This document shows, piece by piece, positions 1 through 8,119 of a stretch of DNA of 64,000 bases. The stretch spans positions 1-64,000 of the forward strand of contig JAJFKX010000006.1 of NCBI GenBank assembly GCA_021772985.1, given 5' to 3'. A program made the position numbers and the translations under genes. The notes beneath the pieces were generated by a model. That model worked only from the letters and a program-made list of their open reading frames with translations. It did not search any database and was not told the origin of the DNA. The stretch's first letter is position 1. Each line of letters starts with the position of its first letter. The DNA is from Gammaproteobacteria bacterium. Lineage in GTDB: Bacteria; Pseudomonadota; Gammaproteobacteria; Xanthomonadales; Wenzhouxiangellaceae.

Positions 1-1
1 T

Positions 2-487
2 GGTAGTGAAACAGCGGATGGTATTGACTTTGCATTAAACTACAACACCAATACCAGCATCGGCCTGTTCGATACTCGTTTCTTGTTGACCTGGTTGGAT
101 TCTCGTGTTTCTACCGTAACGGTACCAGTTGAAGCTTCCGGTTTCTTTGCTGATAACGCTGGTTTCTTCGAAGGTGCATATCCTGAGTGGAAAGCCAACT
201 GGACAGTTGATTGGAGCTTCGGCAACTTCGGTGCTTCAACCAACGTTGAGTACATTGATGGAGTTGAAGAACTCGATTTCCTACTCAACCCGGTTGAATC
301 TGAAATCTATGTGGATCTTACCCTTCGTTACAGCTTCGATTGGGGAACAGAGATCACTGGTGGTATAACCAATATCTTTGATAACGGTGCTCCGTTCATC
401 ATCGATGGTTTCAACGCTAACACCGATCCGGACACCTATCGTCAGTTAGGTCGTTCTTGGTTCGCTCGCGTAACCCACCGTTTCTAA
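2..487 (+). CDS. TonB-dependent receptor, C-terminal fragment
   Basis: This is the last part of a TonB-dependent outer-membrane receptor, whose 5' end lies left of the window. The reading frame is open from base 2. The 161 visible residues show alternating aromatic and polar beta-strand texture (for example LTLRYSFDWG and GGITNIFDNGAPF). The fragment ends in RSWFARVTHRF with a terminal Phe, the outer-membrane beta-signal expected for BAM-dependent insertion. The stretch on nascent iron or substrate receptors reading NIFD-N-AP is common near the C-terminus of this family. The substrate cannot be inferred from the barrel end. A strong intrinsic terminator follows 27 bases after the stop, so this is the last gene of its transcript. 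It could be energised by the TonB operon at 43-47 kb. Confidence 0.85.
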   Translation, partial: GSETADGIDFALNYNTNTSIGLFDTRFLLTWLDSRVSTVTVPVEASGFFADNAGFFEGAYPEWKANWTVDWSFGNFGASTNVEYIDGVEELDFLLNPVESEIYVDLTLRYSFDWGTEITGGITNIFDNGAPFIIDGFNANTDPDTYRQLGRSWFARVTHRF

Positions 488-513
488 GTTTGACTTAGAT
501 AACTGTTAAAATG

Positions 514-540
514 AGCCGCGGCACTGCCGCGGCTTTTTTT
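514..540 (+). terminator. Rho-independent terminator of the TonB-dependent receptor gene
   Basis: A perfect 9-bp stem (AGCCGCGGC / GCCGCGGCT) with a 3-base ACT loop is followed by a run of seven to eight T. This is a textbook intrinsic terminator 26 bases after the receptor stop codon. The T run ends exactly where the ATG of the next gene begins. Confidence 0.93.
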
Positions 541-1560
541 ATGTCTATTCAACAATTATCCAATTTGCATGCGAGGCAGCTGCTAAACCAGCCTGGTGCA
601 GTACCCTGGCACATTAATGGAGCAAAGTCCCAGGTCTGGTATAGGGTTTTAAGCGAGCAGGTGCTATATCAAACTGCGTTTCTGGATCAGCGCCTGGCAT
701 TGGTCAAAGACGAGTCGTTATTTGCGGCTTCACTAACCTTGTTGGATGAGTATCAGCAGCAACTGGTGCGACCGGTTAATTGGATTTTCCATACCAGTTT
801 TTGCTGTTCGACATTACTGGCCAGATTGTTGCAGGTGCAAAATCAGGTTTTAGCCATTAAAGAACCAATAGTTCTCAATCAACTTGCTGATGCATTTCGG
901 CAACAGCCTGAGAACAGCAAGCAATTCATCAGGTTGTTTGCACAGATAACCGGGCAATTGAATAAGCAGTTCAGATCTGATCAGATGATAATTTTAAAGA
1001 CATCAAATTATATGAATGCATTGTTGAATCAGACCCATAGAATTAATAACAGCAGCCGGATATTGCTGGTGGTTGGGGGGATTCGATCATTTGCTCGTTC
1101 GATGCTGAAAAACCGTGAGGAAGCGACAAAAACGGTGCCTGTGTTTTTACGGGCATTGATGCATGACATCTCAATAAAAACCGACTATCTGCCTGGAACA
1201 GACTTTAAGCAAGACATTGCATATATGTGGGCTGTACAGATTATTTTGTTCAGTGAGTTTGTGCAGAACTCAAAATTATCCGTTGCCATGGTTAAAAAGC
1301 AGGACATTATCAGTAATACCAGAGCCGTGGTTTCTGCCTGTGATCAATTTTTCGGGATTGATAGCAAGCGTACAAGTGAAGAAATTAGTAGTATTATGCA
1401 ACGCGACTCTAAGCAACAAGACAATAGCCCATCTGTTATTGCCAACGGCAGCATAGATAAACGGGAGCAGGCAATGCTGGCAGCAGTTGAAGAACTGGCG
1501 TTGGAGTTAATACCGGATAACGCGTTACAAACACTGGAAGCTAAGCGATTACAATTATAA
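541..1560 (+). CDS. Sulfotransferase-like protein of the TonB-receptor neighbourhood
   Basis: This 339-residue cytoplasmic protein resembles proteins annotated as sulfotransferase family. They are often found beside TonB-dependent receptors in Proteobacteria. At residues 82-96 the string WIFHTSFCCSTLLAR resembles the 5'-phosphosulfate (PAPS) loop, and KEPIVLNQLADAFR follows at 107-120. A second segment, LLVVGGIRSFARSMLKN, could be the 3'-phosphate site with its Arg and Ser. The open frame extends 30 bases upstream, but those codons are the terminator hairpin of the receptor gene, so I place the start at 541. No Shine-Dalgarno sequence is visible there. Substrate and true activity are unknown. 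It could also be a nucleotide-binding paralogue without transferase activity. Confidence 0.6.
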   Translation: MSIQQLSNLHARQLLNQPGAVPWHINGAKSQVWYRVLSEQVLYQTAFLDQRLALVKDESLFAASLTLLDEYQQQLVRPVNWIFHTSFCCSTLLARLLQVQNQVLAIKEPIVLNQLADAFRQQPENSKQFIRLFAQITGQLNKQFRSDQMIILKTSNYMNALLNQTHRINNSSRILLVVGGIRSFARSMLKNREEATKTVPVFLRALMHDISIKTDYLPGTDFKQDIAYMWAVQIILFSEFVQNSKLSVAMVKKQDIISNTRAVVSACDQFFGIDSKRTSEEISSIMQRDSKQQDNSPSVIANGSIDKREQAMLAAVEELALELIPDNALQTLEAKRLQL

Positions 1561-1725
1561 TTGATTTATCAGGTACCGCCATTGCTGATCTGACGTTTTT
1601 CGGACAATCTTTTTGAGGGTGAAGATCCAGCAAAGCCGCTGAATCAGCAGTTTGCTCTAACTATCATTAGATTCATTTGATCTATCACCTTGCTTAAATG
1701 GCAAATAGGGTTGCAAAGATGGCAG

Positions 1726-3492
1726 TTATTTTTTCTTAGGCATATATAGATCAGTTAAGGTGCCCTCAAATGCTTCAGCTGCCATACCAATAGTCTCTGA
1801 AAGTGTAGGGTGAGGATGAATTGTTAAACCAATATCAGCAGCATCACAGCCCATTTCGATGGCCAGCGAGCATTCTGCAATCAAATCCCCCGCATGTGGG
1901 CCGACAATACCGGCACCGACCAAGCGTTTGCTTTGGGTATCAAAGATCAACTTGGTAAAGCCTTCATCTCGAGCCATACCCAGAGCTCTGCCGCTGGCCG
2001 CCCAAGGGAATTTAGCGACTTCAATAGCGTGGGCATCTTGTTTGGCTTGAGTTTCAGTGATGCCAACCCAGGCGACTTCAGGGTCGGTATAAGCAACTGA
2101 AGGAATAACTTTGGCATCAAAAAAGCTGGCTTCACCGGCAATGACCTCAGCAGCAACTTTGCCTTCATGGGTGGCTTTGTGTGCCAACATCGGTTGCCCA
2201 ACCACGTCACCTATCGCATAGATATTCGGTATATTGGTACGCTGCTGCTTATCGACCTCAATGAATCCGCGTTCACTGACATTTACACCCGCATTATCTA
2301 TACCAATGCCTCTGCCATTGGGTATCCGGCCTACCGATACCAACACCCGATCATACTGTTCAGTTTTGGGGATATGCTTACCACTGAAAGAAACATTCAG
2401 GCCGTCATTGGTTGCTTCAATTGAGTCGACTTTGGTTTCGATACATATTTCATCACAGCGTTGCTTCAAGAGCTTCTGCAGTGGTCTGACCAGGTCTTTA
2501 TCGGTGCCCGGCATCAATTGATCCATTAGCTCGACAATGGTGACCGAACTACCCAGGGAGGCGTATACACAGGCCATTTCCAGTCCAATTATACCGCCGC
2601 CAATCACTAATAGTTTGCCTGGAATATCGGATAATTCGAGTGCATCTGTAGAGTCCATCAGCCGGCTGTCATCCCATGGCAAACCCGGCAGATGAACCGG
2701 TTCGGAACCTGCAGCAATAATGGCATTGGTGAAAGATAATGTTTGCCGGCCATCACGGCCGGCTACTTCAAGTTCATGTGGGCCGGTGAAATTTCCTGAT
2801 CCGGTAACGACCCGGACATTGCGCTGTTTGGCCAGGCCGGATAAGCCACCGGTCAAACGGCTGACAACTGAGTCTTTCCATTCCCGCAGTTGATCCAAAT
2901 CGATGTCTGGTTCTCCGAAACGCACCCCATGTGCAGCCATTTGCCGGGTTTCGTCCAATACGCGCGCAGTATGCAGCAGAGCCTTGGAAGGGATACAACC
3001 TACGTTCAGACATACGCCCCCCAGAACGGGTTCACGTTCAACCAGCACGACGTCCAGGCCAAGGTCGGCAGCGCGAAATGCCGCTGTATAACCACCAGGG
3101 CCAGCACCTAGTACCAGCACATCACAATCATATTGGCGACTATTACCCTGATCTGCGGTAGATGTGTTGTCAGCCGGTTGCTGAGCTGTTGATTGAGTAA
3201 CTTCAGCAGCTTGTTCAACTGCAGTATAATCTGGTTCGGTTACAGTGTTGTCAGCGGCATTTTCCAATACGGCTATAACCGTTCCTTCAGATACCTGATC
3301 ACCAACTTTAACTGCCAAACCGGTGATAATACCTGCCTGTGGTGCAGGGACTTCCATGGTGGCCTTGTCGCTTTCCAGGGTGATCAATGATTGATCCTGA
3401 TCGACCTGATCACCTTCGGATACCAGGACTTCAATGACAGGGATATTATCAAAATCACCGATATCAGGAACCTTAATTTCAATCTTGCTCAT
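1726..3492 (-). CDS. lpdA: Dihydrolipoamide dehydrogenase (E3) with N-terminal lipoyl domain
   Basis: E3 of the pyruvate dehydrogenase complex reoxidises dihydrolipoamide with FAD and NAD+. At 588 residues it is about 110 longer than a plain E3, because residues 1-80 form a lipoyl domain with the lipoylation Lys43 in ESDKATMEVP. An Ala/Gln/Thr-rich linker (about 85-120) leads to the FAD motif GAGPGG (129-134). The redox pair C161/C166 lies in CLNVGC, followed by an NAD loop VIGGGIIG. Near the C-terminus HPHPTLSE holds the catalytic His-Glu dyad. Lipoyl-E3 fusions are known in several proteobacteria and Neisseria. It is the last gene of aceE-aceF-protease-lpdA, and ATG 3492 follows the protease gene by 29 bases. 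Confidence 0.95.
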   Translation of the reverse strand: MSKIEIKVPDIGDFDNIPVIEVLVSEGDQVDQDQSLITLESDKATMEVPAPQAGIITGLAVKVGDQVSEGTVIAVLENAADNTVTEPDYTAVEQAAEVTQSTAQQPADNTSTADQGNSRQYDCDVLVLGAGPGGYTAAFRAADLGLDVVLVEREPVLGGVCLNVGCIPSKALLHTARVLDETRQMAAHGVRFGEPDIDLDQLREWKDSVVSRLTGGLSGLAKQRNVRVVTGSGNFTGPHELEVAGRDGRQTLSFTNAIIAAGSEPVHLPGLPWDDSRLMDSTDALELSDIPGKLLVIGGGIIGLEMACVYASLGSSVTIVELMDQLMPGTDKDLVRPLQKLLKQRCDEICIETKVDSIEATNDGLNVSFSGKHIPKTEQYDRVLVSVGRIPNGRGIGIDNAGVNVSERGFIEVDKQQRTNIPNIYAIGDVVGQPMLAHKATHEGKVAAEVIAGEASFFDAKVIPSVAYTDPEVAWVGITETQAKQDAHAIEVAKFPWAASGRALGMARDEGFTKLIFDTQSKRLVGAGIVGPHAGDLIAECSLAIEMGCDAADIGLTIHPHPTLSETIGMAAEAFEGTLTDLYMPKKK

Positions 3493-3521
3493 GAAAAACT
3501 CACTATAATGTTGGCAGGATA

Positions 3522-4040
3522 TTAATAGTCACCGGTCTGACGCAAAATAAGCTGATCGCCCTGTTGCTGCCAATCCAGTTGCTGTAATACTGTCATACCC
3601 AATAATACTTCGAGATCGAGATTAGGGGCGACTATTGCTTGGATGTTGCGCGCCACAATAGGCCCCAACCTAAGCTCATTGATGCGGGTTATATAACCGC
3701 GGGACACACCATTGGCGGTGCTCATTGTGATCGGCCCAAGGTTTTGCAGATCAAGTTCATCGGCCAGGCTGGACGACAGTACTACATCAGTAGCGCCGGT
3801 ATCAATTAGAAAATCTACTGACTGATCATTGATATAGCCAGTGGCTACATAATGTCCGTAACGATTACGTTGCAGGCTAACTTCAACTGCGTTTTCTAGC
3901 ACCACCCCTTGAACATTGCTGTTGGGGTTGTTGCGCTGATCAATAACGTCTGAAAAAAACCAGGTCAGTAAACCCAGGGCAACGATCATACTGACCCATA
4001 TCATGCCCCTGCCCATACGCTGGTTGGGATCCTGATGCAT
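3522..4040 (-). CDS. Membrane-anchored retropepsin-like aspartic protease (TIGR02281-type clan AA)
   Basis: This 172-residue protein has one membrane segment (about 12-30, WVSMIVALGLLTWFF) and a single-domain aspartic protease fold that should face the periplasm. The active-site motif is DFLIDTGATDVVLS with D80-T81-G82, followed by the flap-like region and a second hydrophobic-hydrophobic-G motif (LEVLLGMTVLQQLDW, 143-157). Retropepsin-like enzymes act as homodimers, each subunit giving one Asp. The length fits the bacterial TIGR02281 family. It lies between aceF and lpdA on the same strand with 24- and 29-base gaps, so it is probably co-transcribed with pyruvate dehydrogenase. A link to the complex is not obvious, because the catalytic domain is predicted outside the cytoplasm. 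No substrate can be proposed. Confidence 0.82.
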   Translation of the reverse strand: MHQDPNQRMGRGMIWVSMIVALGLLTWFFSDVIDQRNNPNSNVQGVVLENAVEVSLQRNRYGHYVATGYINDQSVDFLIDTGATDVVLSSSLADELDLQNLGPITMSTANGVSRGYITRINELRLGPIVARNIQAIVAPNLDLEVLLGMTVLQQLDWQQQGDQLILRQTGDY

Positions 4041-4064
4041 TTGCTTTTGAGTCAGCTATACAGA

Positions 4065-5363
4065 CTATAAAACGACACGGCGGAAATCTTCCAGGCGAGT
4101 AACCAGGAAGCGGGTAAAACGGGCAGCATCAGCGCCATCAATAACCCTATGGTCATAAGACATTGACAACGGTAACATTAGCCGCGGTTGAAACGCCTCA
4201 CCATCCCAGACCGGTGCTAATGAGGACCTGGAAACACCCAGAATGGCTACTTCAGGGCCGTTGACTATCGGTGTGAATCCAGTGCCACCAATTCCACCCA
4301 GACTGGAAATAGAGAAGCAGCCTCCCTGCATTTCTGCGGGCTTGAGCTTGCCTTCCCGTGCTCTGCTGCTTAAATCGGTTAATTCATGGGCCAGTTCCAG
4401 TAGGCCTTTTTGCTCACAATTGCGGATAACCGGGACTACCAGCCCGTCATCGGTATCCACGGCAATGCCGATATTAAAATATTTCTTTACAATCAGAGAT
4501 TCGCCGTCACTGGATAGCGAAGCATTAAACTGTGGGAAACGTTTGAGTGCAGAAACACAGGCTTTGATCAAAAATACGATCAAAGTCAATCTGGTGCCCT
4601 GCTCACGAAATTCAGCATCGTGGTCTTTGCGGAACGATTCCAACTGGGAAATATCAGCATGATCATTTTGGGTAACATGTGGAATGGTCAACCAGTTGCG
4701 ATGTAAATGTGTGCCGGAAAGCTTTTTGATTCTAGATAAAGGCTGTTCTTCGATATCACCAAATTTACTGAAGTCAATTGATCTGGCAGGTGTTATGGAT
4801 AATCCGTTGCCTACGGCATTACCACCACCAGTTGCCATGCGTTGCTTGACATGCGTATGCAAATCTTCTGCTGTGATCCGGCCTTTTCGGCCAGTGGCTG
4901 ACACGGTCGGTAAATCAATCCCCAGTTTGCGAGCAAGTTTACGGACACTGGGGCTGGCATGGGTATTGTCATCGCCGGTTGCTGCTGTTTCAGCGGCAGG
5001 TGTGGGTTTTGCAGTTTGTTCTATGGGTTCGGGATCAACTTCTTCAGCATGGGTGGTGGCTTCAACCGGTTCCGGCTGATCGTCTTCGGCCTCAGCTTTT
5101 TCCGCATCAGCGGGTTGTGCCTCGGTCAACTCGAGCAATGCAATCACGTCCCCTTCAGAGACTTCATCACCCACGCTGACCGACAGTGATGTAATCTTAC
5201 CTGCATGCGATGCAGGGACCTCCATGGTGGCTTTGTCGCTTTCCAGTGTTACCAGTGAGTCGTCCACACCAATTTCATCACCTTCGGCAACCAGTACTTC
5301 GATTACCGGAACCTTGTCGAAATCACCAATATCAGGGACTGTAATTTCAATGCTGTTGGCCAT
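4065..5363 (-). CDS. aceF: Dihydrolipoamide acetyltransferase, pyruvate dehydrogenase E2
   Basis: This is the 432-residue core of the pyruvate dehydrogenase complex, which transfers acetyl from lipoamide to CoA. It has a single N-terminal lipoyl domain (Lys44 in ESDKATMEVP) and an acidic Ala/Pro/Glu linker (about 80-135). The peripheral subunit-binding domain (ASPSVRKLARKLGIDLP, from 137) is followed by the catalytic domain with SYDHRVIDG, where H405 and D409 form the HxxxDG motif. E. coli AceF carries three lipoyl domains, so this is the short form. A further lipoyl domain sits on the E3 encoded downstream. aceE ends 55 bases upstream of the ATG. Confidence 0.96.
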   Translation of the reverse strand: MANSIEITVPDIGDFDKVPVIEVLVAEGDEIGVDDSLVTLESDKATMEVPASHAGKITSLSVSVGDEVSEGDVIALLELTEAQPADAEKAEAEDDQPEPVEATTHAEEVDPEPIEQTAKPTPAAETAATGDDNTHASPSVRKLARKLGIDLPTVSATGRKGRITAEDLHTHVKQRMATGGGNAVGNGLSITPARSIDFSKFGDIEEQPLSRIKKLSGTHLHRNWLTIPHVTQNDHADISQLESFRKDHDAEFREQGTRLTLIVFLIKACVSALKRFPQFNASLSSDGESLIVKKYFNIGIAVDTDDGLVVPVIRNCEQKGLLELAHELTDLSSRAREGKLKPAEMQGGCFSISSLGGIGGTGFTPIVNGPEVAILGVSRSSLAPVWDGEAFQPRLMLPLSMSYDHRVIDGADAARFTRFLVTRLEDFRRVVL

Positions 5364-5418
5364 GTTGCTTATCTCTCTTTCAAATCACGGTGTCTGGGTT
5401 ATGATATCTGCAGATATT

Positions 5419-8088
5419 TTATACAGTGACCGGGTTTGGTTTCTCTGGGTCGATATTAAGTTGGTTACGTGCATCCAGCAGTGCCGAGCGCGCTAGTTTG
5501 CCTTTCAGAAACAAACGATAAAGCGCTGCATAGGCAATGTGTCGGCGGTCAACTTCAAAGAACTGCCGCAGGTTCTCACGGGTATCGCTGCGCCCGAAGC
5601 CATCAGTGCCCAGTACCAAATAATCATTATGCGGTAAATATGGACGAATCTGCTCGGCATGCACTCGCACATAGTCGGTGGCGGCAATAATCGGACCACT
5701 ATGTTTGCTCAGGCATTTTGCTACGTAGGCTTGATGAGGATCTGCATCAATATTTAGCCGGTTGAAGCGTTCCGCGGACTGGCCGTCACGGCGCAGTTCA
5801 GTAAAGCTCGTTACGCTCCAGACATTGGCGCTGATTTTAAACAGGCCTGCCAAAATATCTGCGGCAGCTATTGCCTCACGCAAAATGGTGCCGGAGCCCA
5901 GTAATTGGACTTTGGTTTCTGCTGGTTTGCCTTCACTGAACAGGTACATGCCCTGGATGATGCCTTGTTCAGAGTCTTCAGGCATGGCAGGTTGACGGTA
6001 GTTTTCATTCATTACCGTGAGGTAATAAAACACATCTTGTTGTTCAGTAAACATGCGCCGCAGGCCATCGCGGACAATCACTGCTACTTCATAACCGAAA
6101 GCCGGGTCATACGATACGCAGTTGGGAATAGCACCTGCTAATAAGTGGCTATGGCCATCCTCGTGCTGCAAGCCTTCACCGTTAAGCGTAGTACGACCAG
6201 CAGTGCCACCGATCAAAAAACCGCGTGCCCGCATGTCACCGGCAGCCCAGGCCTGATCGCCGACTCGTTGAAAGCCGAACATTGAATAGAAAATATAAAA
6301 TGGGATCATTGCCAGGCCATTATTGGCATACGAAGTGGCGGCAGCAATCCAGGATGAGATGGCGCCGGCTTCGGTGATACCTTCCTGAAGAATCTGGCCT
6401 TTGATGTCTTCCTTATAAAACATCAGTTGATCAGAATCAACCGGATCATAGACCTGACCCAGTGAGGAGTAGATACCCAATTGGCGGAACATGCCTTCCA
6501 TGCCGAAGGTACGCGCTTCATCACAAACAATAGGTACGATTCTTGACTTTAACTGCTGGTCTCGCAGCAATAATGACAGGCAGCGGACAAACGCCATAGT
6601 GGTGGAAATTTCGCGTTCACCAGAGTCTTGCAGAATACTATCGAAGACGCTTAATTCGGGCGTCGGAAGCGCTGAGGCTGTGACCACCCGCTGAGGTAAA
6701 TACCCACCAAGTTCAGCACGACGTTCCTTCAGATAACGAATTTCATCACTGCCGTCGCCAGGGTGAAAATAAGGTATTTGGCTAATTTGCTGGTCGGTAA
6801 CGGGTACCTTGAAGCGGTCTCTGAAATAGCGGACACCATCATCATCCAGCTTTTTCTGTTGATGGCTAATGTTCTGGCCTTCGCCAGATTGTCCCATGCC
6901 ATAGCCTTTGATGGTTTTGGCCAGGATAACGGTGGGTTGCCCGGTGTGTTTGGTTGCCCGGTCGTAGGCAGCATAAACCTTGTGTGGATCATGGCCGCCG
7001 CGATTTAAGCGCCAGATGTCTTCATCGCTCATATCAGCGACCATTTTTTTCAGCTCGGGGTTATGTCCAAAAAAATGCTCACGTACATACGCACCATTCA
7101 TGGCTTTGTATTTCTGGTAATCACCATCAACAGCTTCAGCCATACGGTCTTTCAGGATACCTTGGTGATCTTGTTCTAGCAGTGGATCCCAGTAGCTGCC
7201 CCACAATACCTTGAGCACGTTCCAACCCGCACCACGAAATACGCCTTCGAGTTCCTGAATGATCTTGCCATTGCCGCGTACCGGACCATCCAGACGCTGC
7301 AGATTGCAATTCACCACGAATACCAGGTTGTCCAGGTGTTCACGTCCAGCCAGGGCGATTGCACCCAAAGATTCAGGTTCGTCTGATTCTCCATCACCCA
7401 TGAAGCACCAGACTTTGCGCTGGCTGGTATCGGCCAGACCGCGGTTATGCAGGTATTTCAGAAAACGTGCCTGATAGATTGCAAAAATTGGCCCCAAACC
7501 CATTGATACTGTTGGTAATTGCCAGAAATCCGGCATCAGCCAAGGGTGAGGATAGGATGATAAACCGTCGCCGTTAACTTCCTGCCGGAACCGATCCAGT
7601 TGATCTTCAGTCAGTCGGCCTTCCAGAAATGCTCGAGAGTAAATACCGGGTGAGCTGTGTCCCTGGATGTATAACAAGTCGGCACCACCACTGGCATCGG
7701 GGCCTTTGAAGAAATGATTAAAACCAACATCATACAGTGTGGCTGCGGATGCAAAGCTGGCAATATGCCCACCCAACTCACCGCCTCTACGGCTGGCGCG
7801 AACCACCATGGCCATGGCATTCCAGCGGATGATAGAGCGGATACGGTGTTCAAGTTCAGCATCACCGGGCATGTCAGGTTGTTTGGATACCGGTATGGTA
7901 TTGATATAACTTGTAGTCAGGTCAAACGGCAAATCCAGGCCCTGATTGCGAGTTTGTTCTACCAGGTCCTGGAGCAGATAATGGGCGCGCTCTGCACCAT
8001 CAGCATCAACCACCGATTCGAGAGCATCCTGCCACTCTCGGGTTTCCTGAGGGTCAATATCTTTGGGGTGTTGCGGATCAGTTGCCAT
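5419..8088 (-). CDS. aceE: Pyruvate dehydrogenase E1 component, homodimeric type
   Basis: Thiamine-diphosphate-dependent decarboxylase that oxidatively acetylates the lipoyl groups of E2. From ATG 8088 the protein has 889 residues (E. coli AceE 887). The ThDP/Mg motif starts at GDGESDEPES (231-240) and ends at N260 in VVNCNLQRLDG. Active-site His residues lie in GGHIASFAS (H108) and IQGHSSPG (H144). The open frame extends to 8202, but those codons overlap maeB. ATG 8088 has AGGA at a suitable distance (AGGAACTACAACC-ATG) and matches the family N-terminus. maeB ends 31 bases upstream, so pyruvate formation from malate and its oxidation may be co-expressed. No pdhR-type regulator is present nearby. 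Confidence 0.96.
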   Translation of the reverse strand: MATDPQHPKDIDPQETREWQDALESVVDADGAERAHYLLQDLVEQTRNQGLDLPFDLTTSYINTIPVSKQPDMPGDAELEHRIRSIIRWNAMAMVVRASRRGGELGGHIASFASAATLYDVGFNHFFKGPDASGGADLLYIQGHSSPGIYSRAFLEGRLTEDQLDRFRQEVNGDGLSSYPHPWLMPDFWQLPTVSMGLGPIFAIYQARFLKYLHNRGLADTSQRKVWCFMGDGESDEPESLGAIALAGREHLDNLVFVVNCNLQRLDGPVRGNGKIIQELEGVFRGAGWNVLKVLWGSYWDPLLEQDHQGILKDRMAEAVDGDYQKYKAMNGAYVREHFFGHNPELKKMVADMSDEDIWRLNRGGHDPHKVYAAYDRATKHTGQPTVILAKTIKGYGMGQSGEGQNISHQQKKLDDDGVRYFRDRFKVPVTDQQISQIPYFHPGDGSDEIRYLKERRAELGGYLPQRVVTASALPTPELSVFDSILQDSGEREISTTMAFVRCLSLLLRDQQLKSRIVPIVCDEARTFGMEGMFRQLGIYSSLGQVYDPVDSDQLMFYKEDIKGQILQEGITEAGAISSWIAAATSYANNGLAMIPFYIFYSMFGFQRVGDQAWAAGDMRARGFLIGGTAGRTTLNGEGLQHEDGHSHLLAGAIPNCVSYDPAFGYEVAVIVRDGLRRMFTEQQDVFYYLTVMNENYRQPAMPEDSEQGIIQGMYLFSEGKPAETKVQLLGSGTILREAIAAADILAGLFKISANVWSVTSFTELRRDGQSAERFNRLNIDADPHQAYVAKCLSKHSGPIIAATDYVRVHAEQIRPYLPHNDYLVLGTDGFGRSDTRENLRQFFEVDRRHIAYAALYRLFLKGKLARSALLDARNQLNIDPEKPNPVTV

Positions 8089-8119
8089 GGTTGTAGTTCC
8101 TAGTACTCTTTCAACTTGA

